A stretch of DNA of 64,000 nucleotides, taken from positions 327,070 through 391,069 of the forward strand of contig JABLTG010000002.1 of assembly GCA_016618085.1 (NCBI GenBank), given 5' to 3'. The notes below the pieces were generated by a model. That model was not told the DNA's origin, ran no database searches, and saw nothing but the letters and a program-made list of their open reading frames with translations. Source of the stretch: Neovahlkampfia damariscottae. Its lineage: Eukaryota > Heterolobosea > Selenaionea > Neovahlkampfiida > Neovahlkampfiidae. The translations under genes were made by a program, and so were the position numbers. Shown piece by piece: positions 22,354 through 31,490 of the stretch (position 1 is its first letter; the number at the start of each line of letters is the position of its first letter).

Positions 22354-23575
22354 ATGAAGTTTTTGATGATATTAACATTTGTTGCAATTGCATTTGCAGC
22401 TGAAGAACTCAAACTCGGAAGACATAATGAAGTAAAAGGAGGAATGTACTACTTTGAGTTGAAAGAGGAACTTGACCAAGCAGTAGATAAATTATCAATT
22501 ATCACAGTTGGTGCAGCAAAATATATCCCATGAGAAATGTGGATATAAAGTTGTGACTGTCCTTCGAAAAACTGAAGCTCCTGCAAAAAAAGGTAGATTT
22601 TACATCAATATTGTTGGATATAACCCAAATGTACATACAATTCGTGTTCGTGCTGTTGCAGAACAAAAAACTCATGAAATTGCTCTTGGTGAAATATTTA
22701 AGTTCAAAGCTGGAAATAAGAATAATGCTATCACTTATATCAAAACTTCATTAAGATTCTACGGTTTTCAATCAACCAGAACGTTCTTTGTGGAAACTAA
22801 CATAAAGAACGCTCCTAGTGATGCCAAAATCAAAGGAAGAAAACTAGAAAACGGGAAACAAAAGTTCTACTTTGAATACAATACATTAAGTACAGGAAAT
22901 GTAGTTTCTGTTCCTTTTGAAGGTTTTGAAACATTTGAATGTGAAATCAAAATCATATTTTCTCATATCAGGTGGTCAGCAAGAAATGTAGAAGATACTT
23001 TCTCAGTCCAACAGATCAATTTCAACATTACCTTTTAAATAGACACTCTGAAGATTCTTATGAAGATATATACATCAATTCAAAATCATCTGATTCCCAG
23101 CTTTCATCATTGGTTAATTTCATTGCACAAGATGCTGATATACCTTTCAACTTTCCAACTTCCCAAAACTATGAATACAAATCTAAACAATATGTCAGAA
23201 ATGGAGTATTTTGGGGTTCACATGTCAGAATTCCAAAAAAACCAGGTCAAAATTTCGGGATTTCCATTAAATCAGAAAAAGAAGGAACAAGATATTGCCG
23301 TTTCATTAGCGGCTTATCAAAGAAGAACAGTTGTTTACACTTTAAAATGTGAGTACTTTGAACAAACTCCTGTTAAATTCAGTTATCAACTTTCAGGTAA
23401 AGTGATTGAGATCGGAACCTTCAACAATGATTTTGAAAAGAATGTAACGATATCCAGAGGAGCTGTGCTATACCCAACTATTAGATTCATGATGAACGCT
23501 GAAAAACCAAAATTTCTCAGATTTTCTTGGAAAATCATTCAATGGGGACAAATAAAATTTGCTTTCCTTTTTTGA
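22354..23575 (+). pseudogene. Decayed tandem copy of the 20504 secreted protein gene
   Basis: Starts MKFLMILTFVAIAFAAEE, a signal peptide aligned with the intact neighbour. It then follows it closely (YYFELKEELDQAVDKLSIIT, KFKAGNKNNAI, FFVETNIKNAPSDAKIKGRK, YEYKSKQYVRNGVFWGSH, KFLRFSWKIIQWG). It has an early stop near 22532 where about two dozen residues of the intact copy are missing. The frame changes near 22990-23040. A further gap of about 30 residues plus a frame change occurs near 23290. Missing blocks as well as indels make decay after duplication much more likely than sequencing error. Confidence 0.75.
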
Positions 23576-23639
23576 AATGTTCCCAATTCTCCAATTCTCA
23601 AAACTCGGAACAAACCAAAAAGAAATTTTTTATATACAA

Positions 23640-24830
23640 CTAACTGAAATGAAAATTAATGTCACATAATTTTCCTAAAATTTCATGTTGTACCAGTTTC
23701 AAATATATCCTGTCTCTAGCTATCAAAATATCATAATCTGATCGTATTTTCTTGACAAATATATAATTTTTTGAATATTTTCTCACAGCTGTTAAACAGA
23801 ATTTCTTGTTTCTTCTCAAAAACAAAGGAAAATATTCAAAACATTTCGGATTTTCCAATAGAACCTCCATTTGAAAATCAACATCTGATCGGAAGTCTAC
23901 TGATCGATATGCAAGTTCTGTTTGCCTGATAGCAATCAATACCGTTTCTTTATCTCTTTTGAATTTCTCTGGGGCATATTTTATTGATTCTCCATGTTGC
24001 AAAATTGCTGTTAAAACAATCTCTTTGTCATATTGGAATTTTGTTGGTACATGTTGTAACATTTTTCCAGATTTTTTTAGAGTCATCAATATTATTTCTT
24101 TTTCATGTCTAAGCTTTCTTGAAGCATAGTTGTAAGCTTCAGGATGTCTATTGATTGCTGCAGATACTATTTCGAAATCATTGTGGAAATACTTAGAGTA
24201 TTGCAAGCTTCTGCCATCAAATTTAACTGCAGATAGTATGATTTCTTTATCTTTTAAATGCTTTTCCAACAAGTATTGAATGGAAAATCGATTTGAAGAG
24301 ACAGCTATCATTGCAGTTTCTCTATCATTTTTCCATTTATTTGAGAGAACTGAATAAGCATGAAAGTGTATATTCGTATCTTTAACAGCCAATTTTATAA
24401 ATTCTTCATCATCTTGAATCTCCTGACTTGCGTACTCTATTAAATAACCTGATTTTTCAAGCACATTTTTCATAATTTCTTTGTCTGAAAAAAATTTTTT
24501 TGGTGTGAAATGAATGACTTCTGGAGATATTTTTGATGCCTCTAAAATGAACTCTCTGTCTTCTAAATACTCTTTTGGGCAAAATTTCAAACTGTTTTTC
24601 TTTTTATAAATTTTCAAAACGAGTGTTTTTGAAAAATGAAAATTTTTTGGAATATGAGAATATAAAGATAAATTGTGGGACAATGCAGTAAAAATTATAT
24701 CTTCATCCAGTTTTAATTCTTCAGGTAACCGTATATATAGGTTTGAATTTTTTGAAAGTTTTTCCAAAATCTCTTTTTTGTTTGATGGGTGAACGAAAGA
24801 TGACTTTTTTATTTTATACGAATTGATCAT
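23640..24830 (-). CDS. DUF4116 repeat protein
   Basis: Single exon, 396 aa from the ATG at 24830; a few in-frame codons upstream lack ATG. It is made of about eight to nine repeats of some 48 residues. Each has the pattern FxxDKEIVLxAIxxxGxxLxYxPxxFK, for example KFQYDKEIVLTAILQHGESI, KFKRDKETVLIAIRQTELAY and KHLKDKEIILSAVKFDGRSL. This matches DUF4116, known in chlamydiae-like bacteria, large DNA viruses and expanded in some amoeboid protists. It has no signal peptide or membrane helix. An ATTGGACA box lies at 24902-24909. The function of these repeats is unknown; protein binding is a reasonable guess. Confidence 0.8.
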   Translation of the reverse strand: MINSYKIKKSSFVHPSNKKEILEKLSKNSNLYIRLPEELKLDEDIIFTALSHNLSLYSHIPKNFHFSKTLVLKIYKKKNSLKFCPKEYLEDREFILEASKISPEVIHFTPKKFFSDKEIMKNVLEKSGYLIEYASQEIQDDEEFIKLAVKDTNIHFHAYSVLSNKWKNDRETAMIAVSSNRFSIQYLLEKHLKDKEIILSAVKFDGRSLQYSKYFHNDFEIVSAAINRHPEAYNYASRKLRHEKEIILMTLKKSGKMLQHVPTKFQYDKEIVLTAILQHGESIKYAPEKFKRDKETVLIAIRQTELAYRSVDFRSDVDFQMEVLLENPKCFEYFPLFLRRNKKFCLTAVRKYSKNYIFVKKIRSDYDILIARDRIYLKLVQHEILGKLCDINFHFS

Positions 24831-25217
24831 TTTTTTCACTGAAATTCCTTCTTTATGCTTTGGTGTGGAAATTAAATTTTTCGATCAAACAAATGTATGA
24901 TTGGACAATAAAAGCTCTGAAACAACAAAAAAAAAAAATTTCTTTATACAAAAAATACCATCAATAGTTAAAATGTGGAAAATTTTGGATGCAATTAAGG
25001 GTTCATTCATCAATTGAATTTTGTGTTGTTAAACATCATAACAAGACAATATGACAAAGTAAATTACCACCCATTGGATAAACTTTCCTGTTTTCATTCA
25101 GATAAGAAGTGCTGATAGACCAAGTTCTAGTTATTAATGAAGTGCTAATAATAGACCAAATGTTGTTTTAAATGATTTCAATTTTTTCTAAAAATACATT
25201 CGTACAAACAAACCAAC
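24831..25217. other. Divergent intergenic region
   Basis: Holds the ATTGG box of the DUF4116 gene (24902) and ATTGGATAAA at 25073. It also has a short imperfect repeat: GAAGTGCT-(n)-TAGACCAA near 25107 and again near 25140. No ORF supported. Confidence 0.4.
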
Positions 25218-26486
25218 ATGATCAAGCCAATATTATACGATGTTGAATTTGATTTCAGAAAAGCTACTGAATATCAAGTAAATTACACTTTAGATTTCCA
25301 GATTGATAAGAAAACCTCATGCATTGAACTTGATGGAAAACCTTCTTTCTTCAAAAGTATTTCATTTATAAAAACAAATGAAAAAGACATACTCTTCAAA
25401 TACTCACATCGTACAAAGAAAAACCGAAATAAAATTGCAATAGAATTTCTTGAAGAAATTGCAGAAGGAAATTATCAACTTCATTTAGAGTATATTGGTG
25501 CTCCAACAGCAACTTGTGAGTCTGTTTTCTTGACTGAAAAGGATGAAATTATATACACTCAAATGGAGTCACATTTATGTAGTCGTGTTTTTCCTTGTTT
25601 GGATGATAATTGGAATAAGAATTTTTTCAAATTTTCATTCATTATTCCATCTGAAAAGGACGTCATTTCAAACATGGAAATTGAGAAATCTAAAATGATA
25701 GACAATAATTTAAAAAGAATTGAGTTCAAAAAAACTCCAAAAATTCCAGCGTATGAAAACAATCAATATTAATTTTTTTTTCAAAAGGTATTTCAAATTT
25801 GTTCTAATTTCCTTGTTTCTAGGTATATTCTTGGATTTGCTATTGGAAAGTTTCAATATTCTAAAAAATATCGATATAAAAATAAACTGGATATTCAAAT
25901 TTTCAGTGTTGATGAGAAAGCAAAAAATATTCAAAAGTTCTTGACTGAAAATGCCTTCAAATTGTTTGAAATATGTGAAGATAAATTTGATATAGATATC
26001 AAAGAGTTGGGAATTAACAAAATTGATTTCTTTATGGCTCCAGAATTCATTTGGGCTGCAATGGAGAACCATGGGATGATTGTGTTATCAGATGATCTAT
26101 TTAGTTCACACAACACAAACGGATCATTGTGTCTAATGACACACGAAATTGTACATCATTGGATCGGCAATTATGTTTCTTTTCCGACTTGGATCAAAGA
26201 AGGAATCACTAGATATTACGAATATATTTTGACAGCAAAAATAGTCAATAAAAAACCATCAAAATTTAGCGAAATTTTTGATGAAGTTTATAAAAAATCA
26301 CCTAAAAAACCGATTGAAGAAAAATTTCAATTGACATATGACTATTCAGAGACACTTCGTTGGTTTAGATTTTTAATTGATGAAATTGGAATTGAAACTT
26401 TTGAAAAGAATTTAAGGGTTATCATGAAGAATTATGGAAATAAATTCATAACTGAAGAAGAATTTCTGACACAAATCAAAAACTAA
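25218..26486 (+). CDS. Short M1-family zinc aminopeptidase
   Basis: Removing 25751-25822 gives 398 aa. The N-terminal beta domain has YTQMESHLCSRVFPCLDD, matching the T-Q-x-E-x-x-x-x-R-x-x-F-P-C-x-D signature. The splice restores KIPAYILGFAIGKFQY. The catalytic domain shows WAAMENHGMIVLSDD (GAMEN-type exopeptidase motif), HEIVHHWIGN (HExxHx18E zinc site) and WIKEGITRYYEY with the third zinc ligand. It ends soon after the catalytic domain, so the usual C-terminal helical domain is mostly absent and the protein is shorter than typical members. No signal peptide. The nearest ATTGG is 141 nt upstream, farther than usual. Confidence 0.85.
25751..25822 (+). other. 72-nt intron built like two introns back to back
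   Basis: Reads GTATGA...CAAAAG directly followed by GTATTT...TTTCTAG, units of 37 and 35 nt, each a normal-looking intron for this genome with no exon between. Only removal of both restores the conserved M1 sequence. Confidence 0.6.
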
Positions 26487-26681
26487 ACCTTCTTCCAATT
26501 GTTGTTCATTATTTTTTATTGTGTACCTCTTGATACATATCCCATTGAATAATTTAAGTTGTTTCTTTATATTTCTGATGAAGACAACCAAATTTGGATA
26601 GTTTTCTATTGCCAGAAAGTTCTCAAATGGAATGTGAAGTCATCCAATGAAATCACTACATTTTTTTTCAAAGATCAACAA

Positions 26682-27710
26682 ATGAAAGGTGTGAAGTTAA
26701 CAGCATACGGAGACAACTCAGTGTTGAAGTATAGTGAAGATATAGAAATACCAAAGGTTCTGAAACCTGATGACGTCCTTATTCAAATTTATTCTGCGTC
26801 AATTAACCCAGTTGATTACAAAACAAGAAATGGTGAAGTGAAAGCTCTATTTTCATATACTTTACCAGTAATAGCAGGTTATGATGCATCTGGAGTCGTT
26901 ATTGAAGTTGGAAAAGAAGTCAAAAAATTTAAAAAAGGTGATGAAGTTTACACAGTTGGACAAACAGGTGCTTTTGCTGAGTATATTGTGGCACCAGAAT
27001 GGGGTATAGCTTTAAAACCAACAAATTTGACCCATAATGAAGCTGCTTCATTTCCTATGGTTGCTTTAACTACAATTCAATGTTTCGAAGATTTTAAACC
27101 ACAAAAAGATTCAAAAGTGCTTATAACAGCAGGAGCTGGTGGAATTGGTTCTTTTGCACTTCAATATGCTAAAAACGTTTTGGGATGTGCTGAAATCGCA
27201 ACAACAGCAAGTGAAAAAAAAACAGAAATTTGTAAAAAACTTGGGGCAACAAAAGTCATCAATTACAAAAAAGAGAAATTTGAAAGAGTACTCAAGGACT
27301 ATGATTTTGCTCTTGACACTACAAAAGAAGTTGAAAAATGTTTCGGAATTTTGAAACCAAAAGGAATGGCAAGATCAATCTCTGGAATTCCAGATGGTTC
27401 AATTGTTGGAAAATTTCAAAACTTGGGATTGACAGGACAATCAGTTTTACTTCCAACATTGTTGGATGTTCTTTCTTCAAAAACAAGATTCTGGGGATGG
27501 TATAATGATGTTGATTACAAATATGTTACAATGTTACCAAGTGGAGATCAACTGTCATCTCTTACTAAATGGATTGAAGATGGGAAAATAAAACCTACTA
27601 TTGACAGAAAATTTGATCTCAAAGATATTCTTGAAGCATATTCCTATTTAGAAAAAGGAAGTGCAACTGGAAAAGTTGTGATTCATATCAAAGATGAAGA
27701 AAAGAAATAA
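26682..27710 (+). CDS. MDR-family quinone oxidoreductase-like protein
   Basis: Intronless, 342 aa, a zinc-independent member of the medium-chain dehydrogenase family. ASINPVDYKTRNG and PVIAGYDASGVVIEVG mark the catalytic domain. KVLITAGAGGIGSFALQYAK is the NADPH-binding Rossmann motif, and GSATGKVVIHI is the usual C-terminal strand. The structural-zinc cysteines are absent. The start at 26682 (MKGVKLTAYG) follows a CCAAT box at 26644-26648; an in-frame upstream extension to 26559 has no homology and is rejected. Probably reduces quinones or enones with NADPH in the cytosol; the substrate is not predictable. Confidence 0.88.
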   Translation: MKGVKLTAYGDNSVLKYSEDIEIPKVLKPDDVLIQIYSASINPVDYKTRNGEVKALFSYTLPVIAGYDASGVVIEVGKEVKKFKKGDEVYTVGQTGAFAEYIVAPEWGIALKPTNLTHNEAASFPMVALTTIQCFEDFKPQKDSKVLITAGAGGIGSFALQYAKNVLGCAEIATTASEKKTEICKKLGATKVINYKKEKFERVLKDYDFALDTTKEVEKCFGILKPKGMARSISGIPDGSIVGKFQNLGLTGQSVLLPTLLDVLSSKTRFWGWYNDVDYKYVTMLPSGDQLSSLTKWIEDGKIKPTIDRKFDLKDILEAYSYLEKGSATGKVVIHIKDEEKK

Positions 27711-27849
27711 ACTCCAATTTTAAATGTTTCTATTCGAAATTGAACTTAGTATCAACATATTTTGTTTCAACTTTGGAAAATAGCTTGACAAAATGTTTCA
27801 ATGTGATTTCTTGCATAATAGAATCCTCATGAAAGAAATTTCCAAGAAT

Positions 27850-28089
27850 TTCTATTAATCCATCTTCCCAATAAAAAATTGAGCGTATTCGTCTCGACAT
27901 AGAAAAGTTGTGAAGAGACTTCATCTAAGAAAAATTATTTCATCAAGGTGATGCAATTTGAAAAATTCAAAAACCCTTTATACAATCGTTAAGAAAGTTG
28001 GAAAACGATATAAACTCAAAAATATCTCAACTGGAAATGACATTAAACGTCTTTATCCACATTTTGAACTTATCAAACTTTATAGATGA
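27850..28089 (+). pseudogene. Degenerate retroelement integrase C-terminal fragment
   Basis: On the plus strand, EKLFHQGDAI is followed after a stop and frame change by LYTIVKKVGKRYKLKN and STGNDIKRLYPHFELIKLYR, ending at a stop at 28089. The order GD-x-V, then P/LYxIVxKxGxxYxL, then H-x-x-x-LKxY is the SH3-like C-terminal domain of LTR-retrotransposon integrases. Stops and a shift show it is dead, and no LTRs or upstream pol domains were seen. A minus-strand ORF (27730-27924) opposite and just upstream is of doubtful meaning. Confidence 0.4.
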
Positions 28090-28094
28090 TTTTT

Positions 28095-29346
28095 TTAAAC
28101 AATGGAAGTTAAAAATTTAACATTTTCTTTCAAAATTGACATGAATTTCAAAGCACAAGCAGCACATAAAACCTAATAGAATTAATAAAAAAATAAATCA
28201 AACTCGATGTGAAAAAATTAAAATATCTGAAAAAATTGCAATCGCCACATATCTCTCCATTCCTAAAATATGTTGAATATTAGGTAATATGATCTCTAAT
28301 GCAAAAAATCTAGTGCATCCACGAAAAGTTCCATGAAGGCATAACAAAATGACAGAGAAAACAGCCTAAGAAAAATGGTAAAAAAAAAAGTTGTTAAATT
28401 TACAAGTTGATTGAAAGTTAATGAGTTATTTACAATAGTTAATATTCCAATCAATACAAGAAGAACCCAAATAATCACTTCAAAAAAGGTTTCTAAAAGA
28501 GAAATGTTCAGAATTCCGAGTAATTCATTTTTTCTTTGATTTGTGATTCTTTCTTGAAAGTAACTGATAAAACTGAATCCATTGATTGAACCGACAAAAA
28601 TTGTCTTTATAATGTTAGAATTGAACAATTTTTTTACAGTAAAAATGATTGAAAACACTCTTGAAATAATTTCCGAAATTGTCACTTCGGTTTGTAATTT
28701 TTCATCATCTCCGTATTCTTGTGAATTTTTGAAACTTAAAATACATAAAAGAACCTGATAAACGGTTGAGTATAGTTTTTTTCATCTTACAAATAATGAA
28801 TAATGCATAAATTGAAATGAAATAAATTTGGAGAATGACAATTGTGGATTTTCAGAATAATAATATAAAACATAATTTCCAACTGTATTGGGTATCTCTA
28901 CAACAAGTAAGGCTAAAATTCCATAAGACAACTTTGTATCAAATCCATAAGAAAAATTAATAAAAAAATCTTACTGTGTAAAGTTTGTCAAAATTTCTTT
29001 GGTATGAGGCTGAAATTGTGTTTATTCCAAGTACTAACCATGCTATTGATATCAATCTGAAATTCATGTCAGTTTTTGTTTTATTTACCCATCTGGAAGT
29101 AAAATGAGTGAATCTGAAAGTTGAAGGTAGTACTGTCTCCAATCGAGAGTTGATTGAAATTTTAAATGTTCTTTTAAACGAAATATATGTAAAAATAATG
29201 AGAAAATCGAATAAATCTAAAGGAATTAAAAAATTAGTTTTTACTGTGGCAATGAAAGAAAAAAGTTGAAGTAATCCTTTCCAGTAATAATATGATTGAT
29301 TTTTTGTTGTTTTTTCTTCAGTCAATTGAATGGTTTGTTCTTCCAT
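28095..29346 (-). CDS. Polytopic membrane protein A (unknown family)
   Basis: Five exons (introns of 43, 36, 38 and 31 nt) give 367 aa with about eight hydrophobic helices and a cytosolic-looking polar N-terminus (MEEQTIQLTEEKTTKNQS). A middle hydrophilic loop contains SQEYGDDEKLQTEV. The late segment FRGCTRFFALEIILPNIQHI aligns with AFTRGFSRFLLSELSLPIFS of the next gene, in the same topological place, so the two are probably tandem paralogues. The perfect TGATTGGATAA at 29381-29391 is 35 nt before the start. Not recognised as any transporter or receptor family. Confidence 0.65.
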
Positions 29347-29380
29347 CACAAAACCAAAACTCACATAAACGTTAATAAAT

Positions 29381-29391
29381 TTATCCAATCA
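29381..29391 (-). promoter_or_regulatory. TGATTGGATAA element, gene-sense orientation
   Basis: Perfect match reading in the same direction as its gene, unlike the two perfect copies at 4617 and 7545. Shows that orientation is not fixed. Confidence 0.5.
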
Positions 29392-29564
29392 TTTTTATCG
29401 AATTCTTCCAAGTTGTAGATCATTTTAATTGTTATTTTTTCAAGAATTCGTCTGGAAATGGTTCACTCAATTCAACTTTTTTTAGCTTCACAACTGTCCA
29501 ATGGAATTCACTTTCTTTTTCGGAAAATCACAAAAAAATAGTGTGAGTTGATAATTTACAAATT

Positions 29565-31141
29565 TTATTTAAGTTCTTCTGTTAAATGATGAATTTTTTG
29601 ATTTTCACTTGTTAAAGTTGATTCTGTTGAAATTTGTGAGAAATTTTCTCTTTTCTCTCCAAGAGTTTCCGGTCCTACAACTTCTTTTTTTTCACAGACG
29701 AGTTTTGTGTCATTTGAATTTGTAGGTTCTATTTTTATTGAAAGAGCTGCTTCTGATTTAGTTTCTGTGACAGTATTTTCAGTATGTGTTAAATCTGTTT
29801 GTGATTCTGTTGTAGGTGGAATTGAAAAAGTTACTTCATCTCCTGTATTAAGCATTTCCGAATCAACAGCAAATTCTTTGAAATTTTCCTCTTTTGAAAT
29901 TTCAAATTCTTTCATGTCTTTGTTTTTCATACTTTGTAAATATTTTTCTAAAACCAACATGTACTTGATTGAAACAAAAGTTGAAAACAAACCTAAGATG
30001 AAAACACCAGCAGCTCCAATCGCAATCAACCAAAGAGGTATAAAGAGTAAACTGAATATTGGTAACGATAGTTCTGATAACAAAAACCTTGAAAATCCTC
30101 TTGTAAATGCATGAATAGTGATGGAGAATAATCCAAAAGCAAACTATGAAACTTTAAAAAAAAAAAAATTGTTTACCACTTGTGAACCAGTGGTGTTTTT
30201 TCTGAAAGCAGCAAACAAACCAAAAACACCAACAACTAACCAAACGATTGAATCTGCGATATTTTCAAAAACAGAAAGGTTGTGAATGTGTGAATCACCA
30301 TCTAAAGTTGAAACAGAAACATCAAGATAAAATTTTTGAATTTGAAGAAAACCAAGACCACCAAAGCCGAATATTGAGAGAAATGCGATAACCTGTTGTT
30401 GTTTGATTAGTTTTTTTTTTTTCGTTTACTGTAACTGCTAATGCAACAATGGATTCTCCAATGGACCATAATTCAATACTTGACTGATAAATTGATGAAG
30501 TTTCTAAATTTTCTTCTTCAATTATTTCTCTGTATTCATTATCAACACTGACTGAATAAAAAAAAGCAAAACATCCAAAAAATGGCTAAAAATTGAAATT
30601 TAAAAAAAAAAAGAATATAATTACATAAATAAAAACTCCTGAACATCTAAGTATTATGGACACTATACTGAGCGTTTTTGGGTCAAGTTGTAATTTTTGT
30701 TGTTCCACAAATTCATACATGACAAATTTGAAAATCACTGTACCAACAAGCTCAATGAATTCCAGAGTTGATATAAAGATTATAGTATAAGCAAGCTATA
30801 AAAATAAAAAAAAAAGAAATCTTTTACAAATTGATTCAATCTTCTTGAAACTGTACTTTTCATTGAAATGTAAATACCAAGACAAGCTAAAACAGCCCAT
30901 ACAAAATCTATTATCACTTGTGGTAAATATATCAAAATACCAGTTGTCCAAAATGGTTGATCAATTATATCTCGAATATTTTTATATGAATGGAAACCAA
31001 AACCAAGTAAGGTATATAACTTTTAGAATTTTTCGTTATTTTGAAAAAGGTATTTACTAAAACTAATGTAGAACAACCTTTCAATAATTTCTTCCAACAA
31101 TTTGGTTTAATTTTCTCAAGGACTTGTTTTGTTGTTTTCAT
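29565..31141 (-). CDS. Polytopic membrane protein B with Ser/Thr/Glu-rich tail
   Basis: Six exons (introns of 38, 32, 39, 37 and 33 nt) give 465 aa. About eight membrane helices are followed by a 120-residue cytosolic tail, acidic and rich in Ser/Thr (TESQTDLTHTENTVTETKSE), a likely phosphorylation region. An extracytosolic loop near helix 5 has FYLDVSVSTLDGDSHIHN. The start at 31141 makes the spliced length divisible by three and is 29 nt from ATTGG at 31170-31174. Same-strand neighbour A, 220 bp downstream, shares the TRGFSRF/TRFF region. Function unknown. Confidence 0.68.
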
Positions 31142-31490
31142 TTAAATGTTGATTTGGAGATGTGTCCTGATTGGTTAATGGATGTGTCATTGAACGGATA
31201 AAAAATGGTTTTTGTAGTCAACAAAGTTATGATGATTTAATGAAGTTTTGAAATGGTACAGTTGTTGCTTTTATCAAAAGGTAGTCCAACATGTGGGTGT
31301 TGAGTTTTTGACAGATTCACTAATTTTTCTTTAAATTCAAAACTTTTATTTTTGCAATTTAATGTGTCAACTTTAATTTGGATCCAAAAAGTGAATTTAG
31401 TATTTCACTTTTAGAAAGAACATTTTATTTTATTGATTTTTTTGGTAGAGCTTTATCAAATTGACCAAAAACATGAATAAAAAATTTTCT
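31142..31490. other. Intergenic, promoter of membrane protein B
   Basis: Contains ATTGGTTAATGG at 31170 and no supported ORF or RNA gene. Confidence 0.4.

Noticed and set aside
27730-27924. Minus-strand ORF of 64 codons
   Set aside because: Partly opposite an integrase-like remnant; no promoter element at a suitable distance.
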